Assembly (NCBI RefSeq): GCF_900115975.1
Contig: NZ_FOYM01000014.1
Span: 38,294-102,293 of the forward strand
From: Desulfoscipio geothermicus DSM 3669
GTDB lineage: Bacteria; Bacillota; Desulfotomaculia; Desulfotomaculales; Desulfallaceae
Direction: 5' to 3'
DNA: 64,000 nucleotides
Part shown: in pieces, positions 35,868 through 43,782 of the stretch
Layout of the letters: the number at the start of each line of letters is the position of its first letter
Numbering within the stretch: the first letter of the stretch is position 1
Position numbers and translations under genes: made by a program
Notes under the pieces: generated by a model
Databases searched by the model: none
What the model was told of the DNA's origin: nothing
The model's input: the letters and a program-made list of their open reading frames with translations, nothing else

Positions 35868-36449
35868 CTATTTATTTAATGCCTGGGACATGATTACTGC
35901 TTCAGCTACCACGCGAATGGAAACGCGTTTGTTCATGCTCTGGCGCTGTATGCGCCGAAAGGCCTCGGCTTCAGACAGTCCGTGGGTTTCCATTAAAATG
36001 CCCTTGGCCCGTTCCACCAGTTTCCTGGTTTCCAGCGTTTCCTGGAGGTCCTTGATCTTCTTCTCCAGGTTCATAATCTCCTGGTAGTTCGCCAGAGCCA
36101 GCTCAACGGTTGGAATGAGAGAGGTTTCACTCACGGGCTTTATAAGTAAAGCATACACCCCGGCTTCCTTGGCCTTTTCCATAATTCCCTGTTGGTTGGA
36201 GGTGCTGGTCGCCACCACGGGTGCCAGCTTATCATCGTGCACAATTTTGGCTACTTGCAGTCCATCCATTCCGGGCAGGGCGGCATCTATGATTAACAGG
36301 TCCGGCTGCCTGCTGCGGACCAGCTTTAGAGCACTCAGGCCGTCGCCGGCTTCACCCACCACCCAGTAGCCGTATTTGCCCAGCATCGCCTTGAAATTTT
36401 TTCGCCATACAGTGTCAGCATCTATCAAAACAATCCTCTGTTCGCCCAT
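35868..36449 (-). CDS. ANTAR-domain response regulator (RNA-binding antiterminator), copy 1
   Basis: 193 residues. The receiver domain (about 4-120) has VLIDADT, phospho-acceptor Asp in LLIIDAALPGMDG, Ser/Thr in VVATSTS and Lys in LLIKPV. A coiled-coil linker (EIMNLEKKIKDLQETLE) leads to the C-terminal ANTAR domain (about 140-190, LVERAKGILMETHGLSEAEA followed by RIQRQSMNKR). ANTAR domains bind paired hexaloop RNA hairpins and prevent termination. ATG at 36447-36449 follows GGGAGG. It is transcribed with glnA copy 2 and is preceded by its own ANTAR-type leader, so it probably regulates itself. No cognate kinase is nearby. Confidence 0.92.
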   Translation of the reverse strand: MGEQRIVLIDADTVWRKNFKAMLGKYGYWVVGEAGDGLSALKLVRSRQPDLLIIDAALPGMDGLQVAKIVHDDKLAPVVATSTSNQQGIMEKAKEAGVYALLIKPVSETSLIPTVELALANYQEIMNLEKKIKDLQETLETRKLVERAKGILMETHGLSEAEAFRRIQRQSMNKRVSIRVVAEAVIMSQALNK

Positions 36450-36481
36450 GCGGAGTTGACCTCCCGTCAAAAGGATCAAAC

Positions 36482-36558
36482 AAAAAGCCCTCAAACAGAT
36501 ACTGACAGAATACCTGTTGAGGGCATCATTGCCATATTATGATACATCATTGTATCAT
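36482..36558 (-). promoter_or_regulatory. ANTAR-type antitermination leader of the response regulator-glnA unit
   Basis: Minus strand. P1: stem ATGATAC/GTATCAT with hexaloop AATGAT (36539-36558). P2: stem GGC/GCC with hexaloop AATGAT (36522-36533). Both loops have A1 and G4 and are 5 bases apart. The terminator stem GCCCTCAACAG...CTGTTTGAGGGC with five Ts (36482-36524) shares the GCC arm with P2. It is the clearest two-hairpin ANTAR target in the window. Confidence 0.9.
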
Positions 36559-36578
36559 TTACTTTTTAAACTGCCCTT

Positions 36579-36608
36579 ATTATAAACTAACCAATCCCTT
36601 AAAATCAA
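36579..36608 (-). promoter_or_regulatory. Promoter ahead of the ANTAR leader
   Basis: TTGATT (36603-36608) and TATAAT (36579-36584) on the minus strand, 18 bases apart. Transcription would start near 36572, directly before P1. Confidence 0.7.
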
Positions 36609-36618
36609 TACCTTTTTG

Positions 36619-38199
36619 TTAACCCAAAATTTTCTCTACTTCATCGGCATCGCAATCCATCACATACTGGATACCGGAAATCTCAGCCGCTTCTTTAGTC
36701 AGGGCCACCAGATCGTTTCTGGTCATGTGCTCCAGGCTGAACTTGCGGGCGCCGCACATGAATTGCCGCAGTCCTTGCGCTAGACGCTCAAAATAACTGT
36801 AAACTCCGATAGCGCCCACTGGCAGCCGGTCAAATGCCTCGGCGCCCAGTTTATCTTTCAGTTCTTCGGCGGCGATAAAGACCTGCTCCAGTTTTTCACC
36901 GTATTTTTTGTATTCGTTGGGTACTTTGCCGCTCCTGACGGCCTCGCCCACGGTTTTGCCCACCATGGCCGCCGACAGGGCGGAACGAGCCATGCCGATA
37001 GCCTTGGTATACGGGGCACCCATGGCCAGACCCTTGAACATATGGTCTTCCAGGGTGAACCCGCCGGCTATGGCCACAGGCGGCAAATAAGCGCCCTTGG
37101 CGGCCAGCTTGTCAAGATACTTCATCAACATGGCTTGCAGGTAAACTGTGGGTACACCCCATTCATTCATCATCCGCCACGGGCTCATGCCGGTGCCGCC
37201 GCCGGCTCCGTCCACGGTTAAAAGGTCCAGCTTGGCGTCCGAGGCGTACTTGACGGCGCGGGCCAGATCGGCCGGGCGATAGGCCCCGGTTTTAAGCATG
37301 ACGTACTTGGCACCGGCGTTACGCAATTCCTCCACCCGGCTCATGAACGATTCATACTCCACGAATCCTATCCGGGAGTGCCGTTCAAATTCACTGAAAG
37401 CGCCCGCCTTGAACGCTTCCTGCACCTTGGGATCTTCGGGGTTGGGCAGTACAACATATCCGCGGCTCTTGAGCTGCAGGGCTCTTTCCAGGGTATTCAA
37501 TTTTACTTCGCCGCCGATGTCTTTGGCACCCTGGCCCCATTTAAGTTCAACGGCCTCAACGCCCAGTTTTTCAAGGCAGTATTCCTGTACGCCCAGGGAA
37601 GTATCTTCCACGTTGGCCTGCACGGCGATAAAGCCTTTGCCGTTGTACCAATCCTGGAAGACCTTGATTCGCTTGGCCATATTGGGAGAATGAACTACCC
37701 GACCGCCCTTGATTTCCGAGTTGGGGTCCATGGCACAGACATTTTCCCCGATCACAATGCCTACGCCGCAGATGGCGGCGCCTGCTGCCAGGTGATCCCA
37801 GTTGTTGGCTGCCACATTGGTGGAGCCCATGCCTGCCACCACGATGGGCAGGTTTAGTTTGATGTCGCCATTGGCGCCCACTGCGCTTTCCAGGTTAACG
37901 GCGGGGAATATCGCCTTGTTCGAATCGGCTTCGATACCGTAAGCCCCTACTGCGGTGCCCATGATGTTAAAGTGCGAGTAATCAACGGGGTAATCTTTCT
38001 GGGAAGCGGAAGTCGTTTTCCCGAAAGGCTGGGGGTATAGAACCTCCTTGCCCCGTATGGCTGATTTGCCTATTTCACAGAGTCCGGGGCAACCATCGAG
38101 ACAGGTTACGCACATTCCGCTAAAAGGGCACTTGCTTTCTCCGGTGCGTAAACGGGTTAAAGTTGCTGCACTGGCGTTGATACCGTTACTGAAATTCAT
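36619..38199 (-). CDS. FMN-binding glutamate synthase-family protein (stand-alone)
   Basis: 526 residues. It carries the FMN/glutamate-synthase TIM-barrel domain (about 90-440), with LPIVVAGMGSTNVAANNW, ELKWGQGAKDIGGEV and DLLTVDGAGGGTGMSP. An N-terminal cysteine set CPFSGMCVTCLDGCPGLC suggests an Fe-S cluster. It lacks the amidotransferase and GXGXG domains, so it cannot be a complete glutamate synthase. Related stand-alone proteins are of uncertain function; ammonia-dependent glutamate synthesis or another FMN reaction is possible. ATG follows AGGAGGATGG. It lies directly upstream of the promoter/leader of the ANTAR-glnA unit. Confidence 0.88.
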   Translation of the reverse strand: MNFSNGINASAATLTRLRTGESKCPFSGMCVTCLDGCPGLCEIGKSAIRGKEVLYPQPFGKTTSASQKDYPVDYSHFNIMGTAVGAYGIEADSNKAIFPAVNLESAVGANGDIKLNLPIVVAGMGSTNVAANNWDHLAAGAAICGVGIVIGENVCAMDPNSEIKGGRVVHSPNMAKRIKVFQDWYNGKGFIAVQANVEDTSLGVQEYCLEKLGVEAVELKWGQGAKDIGGEVKLNTLERALQLKSRGYVVLPNPEDPKVQEAFKAGAFSEFERHSRIGFVEYESFMSRVEELRNAGAKYVMLKTGAYRPADLARAVKYASDAKLDLLTVDGAGGGTGMSPWRMMNEWGVPTVYLQAMLMKYLDKLAAKGAYLPPVAIAGGFTLEDHMFKGLAMGAPYTKAIGMARSALSAAMVGKTVGEAVRSGKVPNEYKKYGEKLEQVFIAAEELKDKLGAEAFDRLPVGAIGVYSYFERLAQGLRQFMCGARKFSLEHMTRNDLVALTKEAAEISGIQYVMDCDADEVEKILG

Positions 38200-38436
38200 C
38201 TTTCCATCCTCCTATGCAATCCATAAAAGTTAATATTTTTTTCTCTTTAAAATCTAAATAGTGCCAACCGGTATTTCTTTTTCTCTAATCAGCTAAGTAT
38301 TCGTTAAAAGTATTAGCGACTTGTTTAAAAATTAACTTTTTGTTTGTTATGCCGGTAAACGTAACCTACCCTGATTGATTCCCCCTTTCTCATGCTATTA
38401 ATTGCCCTGAAATTATATTTTAAATTTTCAGGTATG

Positions 38437-38919
38437 CTAATTCAGATCGCTGTTTCGGCTCCAGATCTTAGTGGGCGGCTGGTACAGGGAGCCGATTAGG
38501 GTGCCGTATCCCCTGCGGGCGGCCACCTCATCCGTGTCGACGATGTGTACGTCCAACATGCGGCGGATGGGTGGAGCATCGTCACCCAGGAGTACTCGGT
38601 AAAGCGATAGTAATTTATCATTCAATAACTGCACTGCTTGGGCCAGGGAAGGTGTTTTCTCCCCCACCAGGACCAGCAGGTCGATATCCGAGGTTTTTCC
38701 GGCCGAATCCTTCATGGTGCTGCCATAAACGTAGACGGATTGTACAGTAGCATATTGCTCCCCGAGATACCGGCCCAGTTCCTTGGCTAGGGCGTAGCGG
38801 ATCCGGCTGTGAATGGTCGGGCAATTCTTTTGCATCAGTTGCAGGATTTCCTCCCTGGAGTAGTAATGTTTTTGGCTGCAAAAAGCAAGGGAATTGTCAA
38901 AGAAAGCAGCTGCCAGCAT
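38437..38919 (-). CDS. Nucleotidyltransferase-domain protein
   Basis: 160 residues with a Pol-beta-superfamily active site VYGSTMKDSAGKTSDIDLLVL (GS...D-x-D). An N-terminal part of about 45 residues, including EEILQLMQKNCPTIHSRIR, and a C-terminal part with LDVHIVDTDEVAAR suggest a MNT-like or regulatory uridylyl-type fold. There is no HEPN partner gene next to it, so it is not a clear toxin-antitoxin pair. ATG follows GGGAGGAT. The 237-base region upstream of the next gene contains nothing I recognise. Confidence 0.75.
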   Translation of the reverse strand: MLAAAFFDNSLAFCSQKHYYSREEILQLMQKNCPTIHSRIRYALAKELGRYLGEQYATVQSVYVYGSTMKDSAGKTSDIDLLVLVGEKTPSLAQAVQLLNDKLLSLYRVLLGDDAPPIRRMLDVHIVDTDEVAARRGYGTLIGSLYQPPTKIWSRNSDLN

Positions 38920-39069
38920 ATATCTATCCTCCCTTCAAAGGGTAAAAAAATATTTCTCTATATCTGTAAATGCTACATAAAAATGCTATCTCTGTATTGT
39001 TTTATTGTATCTGGCTGAAAAGCGTCAAAGTTTGATTCTTGGAAATATTCCAACTCCTTTGGTTGCATG

Positions 39070-39127
39070 TTTTATGATCTGGAACAGAAAGTGTGGCAAT
39101 ATTTACCATGCATTCTGTTTCAGATTA
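39070..39127. repeat. Long imperfect inverted repeat downstream of glnA copy 3
   Basis: ATGATCTGGAACAGAA and TTCTGTTTCAGATTAT flank about 25 bases. There are few mismatches and no T run. It is either a factor-assisted terminator or a small palindromic repeat. Confidence 0.45.
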
Positions 39128-39197
39128 TGTTACTAGATCAGTTGAAAATATAGACAATCAATTTAACTACATCTCGTGGTGCAAAATTCGATACAAG

Positions 39198-40523
39198 TTA
39201 GAAGTTTTGCAGGTATTCATCAAGTTCCCATTGGTGTACCTGGGACTGGAATCTTTCCCACTCATTTTCCTTGGCTTCCAGATAGCGTTGAAAAATAGAT
39301 TCACCCAGTGCTTGTTTGATAACCACATCGGTTTTAAAAGCCCGCAGGGCGCCTTCCAGGTTGCGCGGGAGCCCCATTTCCCGGATCACTTCTTTTATTT
39401 CCCAGGCCGGGATATCTTTAGCCAGGGGTTTGGGGGCGGTAAGTTTACGTTTGATTCCGTCCAACCCGGCCTGAAGGGCCGCTGCTATGACTGTATAGGG
39501 GTTGCCGGTCGGGTCCGGGCTGCGCAGTATCACCCGGGTGCCGTTACCCCGCCAGGAAGGAACGCGTATCATGGCGCTGCGATTATTTTCCGACCAGCCG
39601 GCCAAAACCGGGGCCAGGTCGTTGGATGAAATGCGTTTATAGGAGTTAACCAGCGGATTGGCAATAGCCGTGAGCGCTCCGGCATGCTCAACAAGCCCCG
39701 CAATAAATCTTTTGGCTGTAATACTCAGACCGTCGGGTTCCTTTGCAGCATAGAATACATTTTTCTCATCCTGCCAAAGTGACATTTGCAGGTGTAGACC
39801 CGAACCGTTAACGCCGGAAACAGGCTTTGGCATGAAAGTGGCGTGCAAGCCGTGTCGTTGGGCAATGGTGCGTACAACAAATTTAAAAGTGGCTATGCTG
39901 TCTGCTATGGCCAGGGCATCATCTTCCTTAAGAAAAATTTCGTGCTGCCCCGGGGCAATTTCGTGATGTGAGGAAGAAACATCAAACCCCATTTCCTGCA
40001 ATGTCAGCACCATGTCACGGCGGGCGTTTTCCCCCATATCCACGGGTGTTAGATCGCAATAGCCGGCCTGATCGTGGGTAATCACCGTCGGTTTACCCTT
40101 TTCATCGGTTTGGAACAGGAAAAATTCTATTTCCGCGCCGACTTGCAGGTGCAACCCTTTAGACTCGGCCGCGGCTATAGTTCGCTTGATAACCGAGCGG
40201 GAGCAGCCGCCGAAGGGTGTCCCGTCGGGGTGCAGCAAGTCGCAGATCAGTCGAGCCACTGCGCCCTCGCGAGGCCGCCAAGGAAATATTACAAAAGTGG
40301 AGGGGTCCGGGTTGAGTAAAATATCGGATTCGTACCGACCAACAATACCTTCGATTACGGAACTGTCGAAACTAATCTGCCCGTCCAGAGCTCTTTCCAG
40401 TTCTTCCACAGTTATGGCGATGTTTTTCAAGGTACCGAAAATATTGGTGAACTGTAGGCGAATAAACTTGACATTGTGTTCCGCAGCCTTTTCCAGCACG
40501 TCTTGTTTAGTAAAGGTCCTCAC
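39198..40523 (-). CDS. glnA: Glutamine synthetase-family protein, divergent (copy 3)
   Basis: 441 residues with type I GS organisation: EIEFFLF, HHEIAPGQHEIFL, NGSGLHLQMSL and NNRSAMIRVPSWRG. It differs from copies 1 and 2 at key places. The loop FDGSSIEGF is FDSSVIEGI, and the flap GYEAP is NDLAP, replacing the catalytic flap glutamate with leucine. The C-terminal region is also diverged. This may mean an altered substrate (for example a gamma-glutamyl-polyamine or amine), weak activity or a regulatory role. GTG follows GAAGGAGG. It is transcribed from its own promoter through an ANTAR-type leader, with the second ANTAR regulator directly upstream. Confidence 0.9.
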   Translation of the reverse strand: MRTFTKQDVLEKAAEHNVKFIRLQFTNIFGTLKNIAITVEELERALDGQISFDSSVIEGIVGRYESDILLNPDPSTFVIFPWRPREGAVARLICDLLHPDGTPFGGCSRSVIKRTIAAAESKGLHLQVGAEIEFFLFQTDEKGKPTVITHDQAGYCDLTPVDMGENARRDMVLTLQEMGFDVSSSHHEIAPGQHEIFLKEDDALAIADSIATFKFVVRTIAQRHGLHATFMPKPVSGVNGSGLHLQMSLWQDEKNVFYAAKEPDGLSITAKRFIAGLVEHAGALTAIANPLVNSYKRISSNDLAPVLAGWSENNRSAMIRVPSWRGNGTRVILRSPDPTGNPYTVIAAALQAGLDGIKRKLTAPKPLAKDIPAWEIKEVIREMGLPRNLEGALRAFKTDVVIKQALGESIFQRYLEAKENEWERFQSQVHQWELDEYLQNF

Positions 40524-40552
40524 GGTGATCCTCCTTCAGGTAAATATTTTTC

Positions 40553-40622
40553 CGGAAAATTATAAACGTCCCCAACAAACATGCGCAAAACCACGCATGC
40601 TTGTTAGGGACGTCCTTGCCCC
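40553..40622 (-). promoter_or_regulatory. ANTAR-type antitermination leader of glnA copy 3
   Basis: Minus strand. The stem GGGGC/GTCCC carries hexaloop AAGGAC (A1, G4; 40607-40622). Its 3' arm is reused as the start of a 20-bp terminator stem, ACGTCCCTAACAAGCATGCG and complement (40566-40613), followed by TTTATAATTTT. Only this one hexaloop is recognisable; a first hairpin is missing or degenerate. Confidence 0.75.
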
Positions 40623-40649
40623 GAAAAATTTATTTACCTATCAATTATT

Positions 40650-40677
40650 ATTATATGGTTTAAGAGGTTATAAGCAA
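40650..40677 (-). promoter_or_regulatory. Promoter of glnA copy 3
   Basis: TTGCTT (40672-40677) and TATAAT (40650-40655), 16 bases apart, on the minus strand. It lies between the ANTAR regulator stop and the leader. Confidence 0.65.
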
Positions 40678-40714
40678 TATGTTTTGGCGAAGAATATTGT
40701 ATACTTAAAATATA

Positions 40715-41290
40715 TCATTGTTTTTGTAATTTTACAATAATGTTTTTGGCTACTTTGGTAATGGGGATGCACTTATCCATGCTGATCTTTTGCATGTAAC
40801 GAAACGCCTCGCTCTCGGACATGCTGCGGCGGTCCATCAACAACCCCTTGGCTCTTTCCAGCAGTTTGCGATTTTCCAACTCCTGCTTGTATTTCTTAAT
40901 TTCCCGTTCCAGGCTGAGGATATTATTGAAAGCGTTGATAGCCACTTCTACAACCGGCAGCACGTAACTTTCATGCACTGGCTTGGTTATTATCCCAAAT
41001 ATCCCGGGTACCCGGGATATTTCCATCATATCTTTTTCGGAATAAGAAGTAATCAACACGACGGGTGCCAGGTTGTGCTCCCTGATATACCCCGCAAACA
41101 TCAGGCTTCCCCCGGGGAGATTATCGTCCACCACAATAACATCGGGCTCGTATTTCAGGGCCTCCTGCAGCGCGGCCTTGGCGTCGGCGGGCTCTGCCAC
41201 CACCACGTACCCTGACCGCTGCAATATTTCCATGAGTTGCTGGTGTAAAACCTTGTCGGCATTGGCCAGCATAATTCGCGTGCCTAACAC
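40715..41290 (-). CDS. ANTAR-domain response regulator (RNA-binding antiterminator), copy 2
   Basis: 191 residues. The receiver has MLANADKVL (the usual acidic pair reduced to one Asp), phospho-acceptor Asp in VIVVDDNLPGGS, LITSYS and Lys in IITKPV. The linker is a long coiled coil (ILSLEREIKKYKQELE). The ANTAR domain (about 140-187) reads LLERAKGLLMDRRSMSESEA and YMQKISMDK. GTG at 41288-41290 follows AGGGGTG by six bases. It precedes the diverged glnA copy 3 and may act on that leader. The weaker receiver pocket suggests control by a partner protein, such as a GS-family protein, rather than by phosphorylation; this is an inference. Confidence 0.9.
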   Translation of the reverse strand: MLGTRIMLANADKVLHQQLMEILQRSGYVVVAEPADAKAALQEALKYEPDVIVVDDNLPGGSLMFAGYIREHNLAPVVLITSYSEKDMMEISRVPGIFGIITKPVHESYVLPVVEVAINAFNNILSLEREIKKYKQELENRKLLERAKGLLMDRRSMSESEAFRYMQKISMDKCIPITKVAKNIIVKLQKQ

Positions 41291-41409
41291 GGGCACCACC
41301 CCTGCTAAAAAAAATCAGTCACATTTTATCATGCCACCATTATCCAATACAAGCAGGGGAAGACTTAAACTGACTATACATAAACGTATAATCTTAGTAT
41401 ATAAATTGC

Positions 41410-43491
41410 TTATTGTAACAATTGCCCCAGGGCTTCCGGGTCGGTAACCGGTTCCCGGCAGGCCCGGTCCCGGCAGACATATGCCGTGGCTTGCCCGTTC
41501 ACGGGCTGCTGCTCCCGGGTAAAAGGCGCCAAGTTTTCAATTAGCCTCTCCTGCTCCCCTTCGGGTCGATAGATGATTACGGTGTTGGGCGTGTATTCCC
41601 GCTGGACCCGGCGCAGCATTTCCGCAACTCCGGTATCATCTTGCCTGCCCACGATCACCACTTCCGTAACCGGCCCCGCGGCAAACAACATTGCGTTCAT
41701 AAAATGGGCATAGCCCCGGGGATATTCCGCTACAGTCCCGGTAAAGGCGCGCATTTGACTTTCCGCCATTTCTTCCAGGCGACTGTCGCCCGACAGGGCC
41801 GCCAAGTGAAGTAAATTCAAAGCCATTACTGAATTTCCTGAAGGCGTGGCCCCGTCATATACTTCCTTGGGCCGGGTAATAAGCTGCTCGGCGTCGGCCC
41901 CGTAAAAGAAAAAACCTCCTTTTTCCCGATCCCAAAATAACTCTCGGGCCTTATCGATCAAATCCACAGCCTGGCTCAAATAAACGGGTTTGAATGTTGC
42001 CCGGTACAATTCAATTAAACCCCAGATAATAAAGGCATAATCATCAAGGTAGGCGGTAAAGGCCGATTCCCCGTCCCGGTAGCGGGCCAGCAGCCGCCCG
42101 TCCGCCCTTTGCAGCTTCTCCCGGATAAACCGCTCCGCCCGCTCTGCCGCTTCCCGGTACCGCGCATCACCCAGTACGGCGGCTCCCCGGGCCAGGGCGG
42201 CGATCATCAGCCCGTTCCAGGCCGTCAGTATTTTGTCGTCCTTGAACGGGTGTACCCTTTTTTCCCGGTGGGCGAATAATTTTTGCCGGTATTCTTCCAA
42301 TATTATTAGTAGTCCATCCACCTCAATGTCCAGCCCGTTGGCGTGCTCTGCCGGTAAGGTGTTTATTAAATTGGGTACGCTATGGCCTTCAAAATTTCCG
42401 GCCTCGGTAATATCATAAACCCGGCAAAAGATATCGCCCGCTTCCCTGCCCAGCACTTCCCGTACTTCACCAGGCGTCCATACATAAAACTTGCCCTCCA
42501 CCCCTTCCGAATCGGCATCTTCGGCGGAATAAAACGCTCCCTCGGGGTGGGTCATATCTCTCAAAACGTAGGTGAAAATCTGCCTTGCCGCCCCGGCGTA
42601 ATATTCATCTTTGGTAGCCTGGTGTGCTTCCAGGAAAGCCAGGGCCAACAACGCATTGTCGTAAAGCATCTTTTCAAAATGGGGGACCAGCCACTTATGG
42701 TCGGTGGCATAGCGGGCGAAGCCGAATCCGATATGATCGTTTATTCCGCCCCGGTATATGGCGCGGAGCGTTTTTCCTGCCATGGATAGGGCTTCAGATT
42801 CCCCGGTCAGCTTCCAGTATCTTAATAAAAACAGTATGTTGTGCGGAGTAGGAAACTTGGGCGCGGACCCGAACCCGCCGTATATTTTATCAAAAGCCTG
42901 TCTGAATTGTTCATATCCACGTTTTGTTATTTCCAGCGGCGATTCAAACGATTCCCCGGGGATGCGGTCAAATTCCCGCACTCTTTCGGTGATTAGGTTG
43001 CCGGCCTGCATAACTTTGTCACGGTCGTCCCGCCACCTTTGGGCTATCTGTTTCAGAATATCCAGCAGTCCGGCGCGCCCCCACCTGGATCGTTTGGGAA
43101 AATAGGTGCCGGCAAAGAAAGGTTTTTTATCCGGGGTCATAATAACGGTCAGCGGCCATCCACCCTGCCCGGTAAGGGCCTGACAGACCGTCATGTAAAT
43201 ATGGTCGATATCGGGCCGCTCTTCCCGGTCTACTTTAACGGAAACAAAATACCGGTTTAACACCTCCGCCACTTCTTGATCTTCAAAGGATTCCCTTTCC
43301 ATGACATGGCACCAGTGACAGGTGCTGTAACCGATACTGAGAAAAATCGGCTTGTCCTCCCTGGTGGCCCGGTCAAAGGCCTCTTCTCCCCACGGGTACC
43401 AGTACACCGGATTACGGGCGTGCTGTAACAGGTAGGGGCTTTTTTCGTTTATCAGGCGGCTTGTATGTGTACTTGAGGTTGGTTTGACCAT
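41410..43491 (-). CDS. Thioredoxin-domain protein of the YyaL/DUF255 (SSP411) family
   Basis: 693 residues. The N-terminal thioredoxin-like domain has the CxxC motif [20 protein letters not shown] (about residues 40-60). It is followed by a large alpha/alpha toroid resembling N-acylglucosamine 2-epimerase, with [24 protein letters not shown] pattern (here [14 protein letters not shown]). It ends in a short C-terminal domain with CRDRACREP. The biochemical role of the family is not established. ATG at 43489-43491 follows GGGAGGTG; ten extra codons upstream are rejected. It is a single gene divergent from asnB. Confidence 0.9.
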   Translation of the reverse strand: MVKPTSSTHTSRLINEKSPYLLQHARNPVYWYPWGEEAFDRATREDKPIFLSIGYSTCHWCHVMERESFEDQEVAEVLNRYFVSVKVDREERPDIDHIYMTVCQALTGQGGWPLTVIMTPDKKPFFAGTYFPKRSRWGRAGLLDILKQIAQRWRDDRDKVMQAGNLITERVREFDRIPGESFESPLEITKRGYEQFRQAFDKIYGGFGSAPKFPTPHNILFLLRYWKLTGESEALSMAGKTLRAIYRGGINDHIGFGFARYATDHKWLVPHFEKMLYDNALLALAFLEAHQATKDEYYAGAARQIFTYVLRDMTHPEGAFYSAEDADSEGVEGKFYVWTPGEVREVLGREAGDIFCRVYDITEAGNFEGHSVPNLINTLPAEHANGLDIEVDGLLIILEEYRQKLFAHREKRVHPFKDDKILTAWNGLMIAALARGAAVLGDARYREAAERAERFIREKLQRADGRLLARYRDGESAFTAYLDDYAFIIWGLIELYRATFKPVYLSQAVDLIDKARELFWDREKGGFFFYGADAEQLITRPKEVYDGATPSGNSVMALNLLHLAALSGDSRLEEMAESQMRAFTGTVAEYPRGYAHFMNAMLFAAGPVTEVVIVGRQDDTGVAEMLRRVQREYTPNTVIIYRPEGEQERLIENLAPFTREQQPVNGQATAYVCRDRACREPVTDPEALGQLLQ

Positions 43492-43659
43492 TTTTTTCTT
43501 TTCACCTCCCAGACATAACATTTTTTTTTTATTATGAACGAAAAACGCAGGGATTACGCCCTGGCTTTGCCGGTGTGTTGTATTTGTTTACATTATTTAC
43601 CTGTAGGGGTTGTTGGCAAAACTATTGCTGTATTGCATATTGTATATTTAGAAAGGCTC

Positions 43660-43734
43660 AAGAAGGTGCAAGGGATGCATCTTCTTCAAACGGCAATGTC
43701 GCCCGCCTTGTTTATCGGGTGGGCGACATTTTTT
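43660..43734 (+). promoter_or_regulatory. ANTAR-type antitermination leader of asnB
   Basis: A stem-loop AAGAAGGTGC...GCATCTTCTT (43660-43686) precedes a GGC/GCC stem with hexaloop AATGTC (A1, G4; 43692-43703). The second arm is shared with the terminator ATGTCGCCCGCC...GGGTGGGCGACAT plus six Ts (43696-43734). The first hairpin has a 5- or 7-base loop rather than a hexaloop. Confidence 0.78.
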
Positions 43735-43782
43735 GTTTATACAAGCTTTTAAAACTTTATTTACCTGGGAGGGATAGATTTA

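Noticed and set aside
38437..38919. MNT/HEPN toxin-antitoxin pair
   Set aside because: The nucleotidyltransferase has no HEPN-domain partner on either side.
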